Source: Lachnospiraceae bacterium
Lineage (GTDB): Bacteria; Bacillota; Clostridia; Lachnospirales; Lachnospiraceae
Direction of reading: 5' to 3'
Assembly: GCA_022799755.1 (NCBI GenBank)
Contig: JAAWOU010000006.1
Location: 1 to 63,777, forward strand
Length of the DNA: 63,777 nt
Below are positions 62,337-63,777 of this stretch, in pieces. The stretch's first letter is position 1. Each line of letters begins with the position of its first letter. Both the position numbers and the translations under genes were made by a program. The notes beneath the pieces were generated by a model. It searched no databases, had not been told where the DNA came from, and saw only the letters and a list, made by a program, of their open reading frames with translations.

Positions 62337-63329
62337 ATGCAGTGTACGGATATTGGAATCGATTTGGGTACAGCCAGCATTTTAGTATACATCAGGGGAA
62401 AAGGTGTGGTGCTCAAGGAGCCGTCAGTTGTGGCGTTTGACAGAGACACGCAGAAAATCAAGGCAATCGGGGAGGACGCCAGGCTGATGCTGGGCAGGAC
62501 TCCCGGCAACATCGTGGCTGTGCGGCCTCTGCGCCAGGGCGTTATCTCGGACTATACGGTGACGGAGAAGATGATGAAATACTTCATCCAGAAAGCTTTG
62601 GGCAGGAGATCATTCAGGAAGCCCCGCATTGCAGTATGCGTACCCAGCGGCGTTACGGAAGTGGAGAAGAAAGCCGTGGAAGACGCCACATACCAGGCGG
62701 GGGCCAGGGATGTGGATATCATTGAGGAACCCATCGCTGCCGCCATCGGCGCAGGCATTGACATCTCCAAGCCCTGCGGGAACATGATCGTTGACATCGG
62801 CGGCGGAACTTCCGACATTGCTGTCATTTCCTTGGGAGGCACTGTGGTCAGCGCTTCCATCAAGGTGGCAGGGGATGATTTTGACGAAGCCATCGTGCGC
62901 TACATGCGCAAGAAACATAATCTGCTGATCGGTGAGCGCACCGCGGAGGATCTGAAGATTAAGATCGGTTCCGCCTATAAGAGACCCGAAGTAGACTACA
63001 TGGATGTAAGAGGCCGGAATCTGGTCACCGGATTGCCCAAGACGGTGAAAGTGTCCTCCGAGGAGACAGAGGAGGCGCTTAGAGAGACCACTTCCCAGGT
63101 GGTGGAGACCATCCACAGTGTCCTGGAGAAGACCCCGCCCGAACTGGCGGCGGACATTGCGGACAGAGGCATAGTGCTGACGGGAGGCGGAAGCCTGCTG
63201 CGGGGCCTGGAGGAGCTGATTTCCTCCAAGACCGGCATCAATACCATCACGGCCGAGGATCCCATGACCGCAGTGGCCGTGGGAACCGGTAAATATGTGG
63301 AGTTCCTCTCGGGCTACAATGACAGATAA
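62337..63329 (+). CDS. mbl: MreB-family rod shape-determining protein, Mbl type
   Basis: 330 residues from ATG 62337 (GAAAGGGGC upstream); an ATG at 62280 is too early. Actin-like filament protein that guides lateral wall synthesis. Phosphate-1 loop IGIDLGTASILVYIRGKG, the connecting region PSGVTEVEKKAVEDA, EEPIAAAIGAGIDI, DIGGGTSDIAVISLGG and the adenosine motif GIVLTGGGSLLRGLEEL are complete. The following flagellar gene matches the mbl-flhO order of Bacillus, favouring Mbl over MreB. Confidence 0.93.
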   Translation: MQCTDIGIDLGTASILVYIRGKGVVLKEPSVVAFDRDTQKIKAIGEDARLMLGRTPGNIVAVRPLRQGVISDYTVTEKMMKYFIQKALGRRSFRKPRIAVCVPSGVTEVEKKAVEDATYQAGARDVDIIEEPIAAAIGAGIDISKPCGNMIVDIGGGTSDIAVISLGGTVVSASIKVAGDDFDEAIVRYMRKKHNLLIGERTAEDLKIKIGSAYKRPEVDYMDVRGRNLVTGLPKTVKVSSEETEEALRETTSQVVETIHSVLEKTPPELAADIADRGIVLTGGGSLLRGLEELISSKTGINTITAEDPMTAVAVGTGKYVEFLSGYNDR

Positions 63330-63355
63330 GAGCAATATCAGGAGGCGACAAGTCA

Positions 63356-63777
63356 ATGCTAAAAGGATTATATACTGCTTACACGGCCATGGTCAACGAG
63401 CAGCACAGGCTCGACACCATGACCAATAACCTGGCCAACGCGTCCACGGTGGGCTATAAGAAAGAGGGCGCTACCAGCGAGTGTTTTAGAGACGTGCTGG
63501 CCGTGAAGATCAAGGACAACTATGACGGCCATCATCCGGGAGCCAAGCTCATTGGCAAGAACAATCCCGGCGTGAAGATCGGCGAGAACTACACGGATTA
63601 CACCCAGGGTTCTTTCCGTATCACGGACAATACTTACGATCTGGCACTGGCGGGAGACGGCTTCTTCGCGGTAGAATTCACCAATAAGGCGGGAGAGACC
63701 TCCACCATGTACACCCGCGCGGGCCAGTTTACGCTTACAAGGGACGGATATCTGGTGACGGAGGACGGCGATTATGT
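63356..63777 (+). CDS. Flagellar basal-body rod protein (FlgF/FlgG family), 3' end outside the window
   Basis: Starts at ATG 63356 after AGGAGG and stays open to the last base. MLKGLYTAYTAMVNEQHRLD and TMTNNLANASTVGYKKEGAT are the N-terminal flagellar rod/hook signature; LALAGDGFFAVEFT is the FlgF/FlgG core. By position after mbl it corresponds to FlhO (FlgF-like) of Bacillus. It shows that the organism is, or was, flagellated. Confidence 0.9.
   Translation, partial: MLKGLYTAYTAMVNEQHRLDTMTNNLANASTVGYKKEGATSECFRDVLAVKIKDNYDGHHPGAKLIGKNNPGVKIGENYTDYTQGSFRITDNTYDLALAGDGFFAVEFTNKAGETSTMYTRAGQFTLTRDGYLVTEDGDY

Noticed and set aside
1..63777. tRNA or rRNA genes
   Set aside because: No T-loop GGTTCGAATCC-like sequence in a clover-leaf context and no rRNA stretch was recognised on either strand by eye; a covariance-model scan would be decisive.

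Overview
The window looks like chromosome of a motile, GC-rich Lachnospiraceae (Clostridia). This is inferred from gene content: Shine-Dalgarno-led sigma-A style genes, a class II galT, an mbl gene followed by a flagellar rod gene (the mbl-flhO arrangement of Firmicutes), a YjfB-type motility protein, several Rpn/PD-(D/E)XK putative transposase genes, and a clostridial LexA box. Species cannot be named from the sequence alone. No rRNA, tRNA or CRISPR array was recognised.

Layout. 1-3200: decayed accessory DNA, with the tail of one Rpn gene, a MATE pump gene with its regulator reduced to scars, a complete Rpn gene and a run of perfect palindromes. 3.2-10.3 kb: galK-galT, a stand-alone EF-Tu domain-2-like protein, a metallophosphoesterase, and a cobalamin-binding/radical SAM protein carrying seven cysteine-bearing 13-residue repeats, followed by an alternating 34-bp repeat array. 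10.3-16.1 kb: a membrane-anchored unknown protein, a 35-residue Prli42-like miniprotein, and a tightly coupled run of VanW protein, HypE/PurM-like protein, Lrp regulator, aminotransferase and trmL. 16.1-18.6 kb: a decay zone of Rpn fragments and a truncated integrase. 18.6-21.6 kb: an AEC transporter, a GPH sugar symporter and an unknown protein.

21.6-33.6 kb is a polyamine biosynthesis region: speD, speA, speE, a carboxynorspermidine (carboxyspermidine) dehydrogenase, nspC, aguA and aguB, interrupted by an ABC exporter pair and a glycerophosphodiesterase. It encodes arginine to agmatine to putrescine, and both known routes from putrescine to spermidine. The speD leader has an extended -10 promoter, a structured RNA, a 10-codon leader ORF with a strong ribosome site, and an intrinsic terminator whose 5' arm overlaps the leader stop codon. 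This is a candidate polyamine-responsive attenuator and the most interesting regulatory object here.

33.6-48.7 kb: envelope and housekeeping genes (CmpB-like permease, GT-C type membrane proteins, discoidin-like protein, Ham1 pyrophosphatase, CPBP protease, acyl-ACP thioesterase, CvfB, YjfB, CdaR-like regulator, ftsE-ftsX-M23 hydrolase-S41 protease). 48.7-55.5 kb: a minus-strand seven-gene pseudaminic-acid-type nonulosonate operon containing an FkbH-like protein and an acyl carrier protein. A 99-bp MITE-like hairpin lies at one end and a truncated, amber-interrupted iolB at the other, so it reads like an inserted island. Its FkbH-ACP pair suggests an unusual three-carbon acyl decoration of the sugar.

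56.1-63.8 kb: SOS-regulated uvrB, an intruding AT-rich nucleotidyltransferase gene, uvrA, mbl and the start of a flagellar rod gene.
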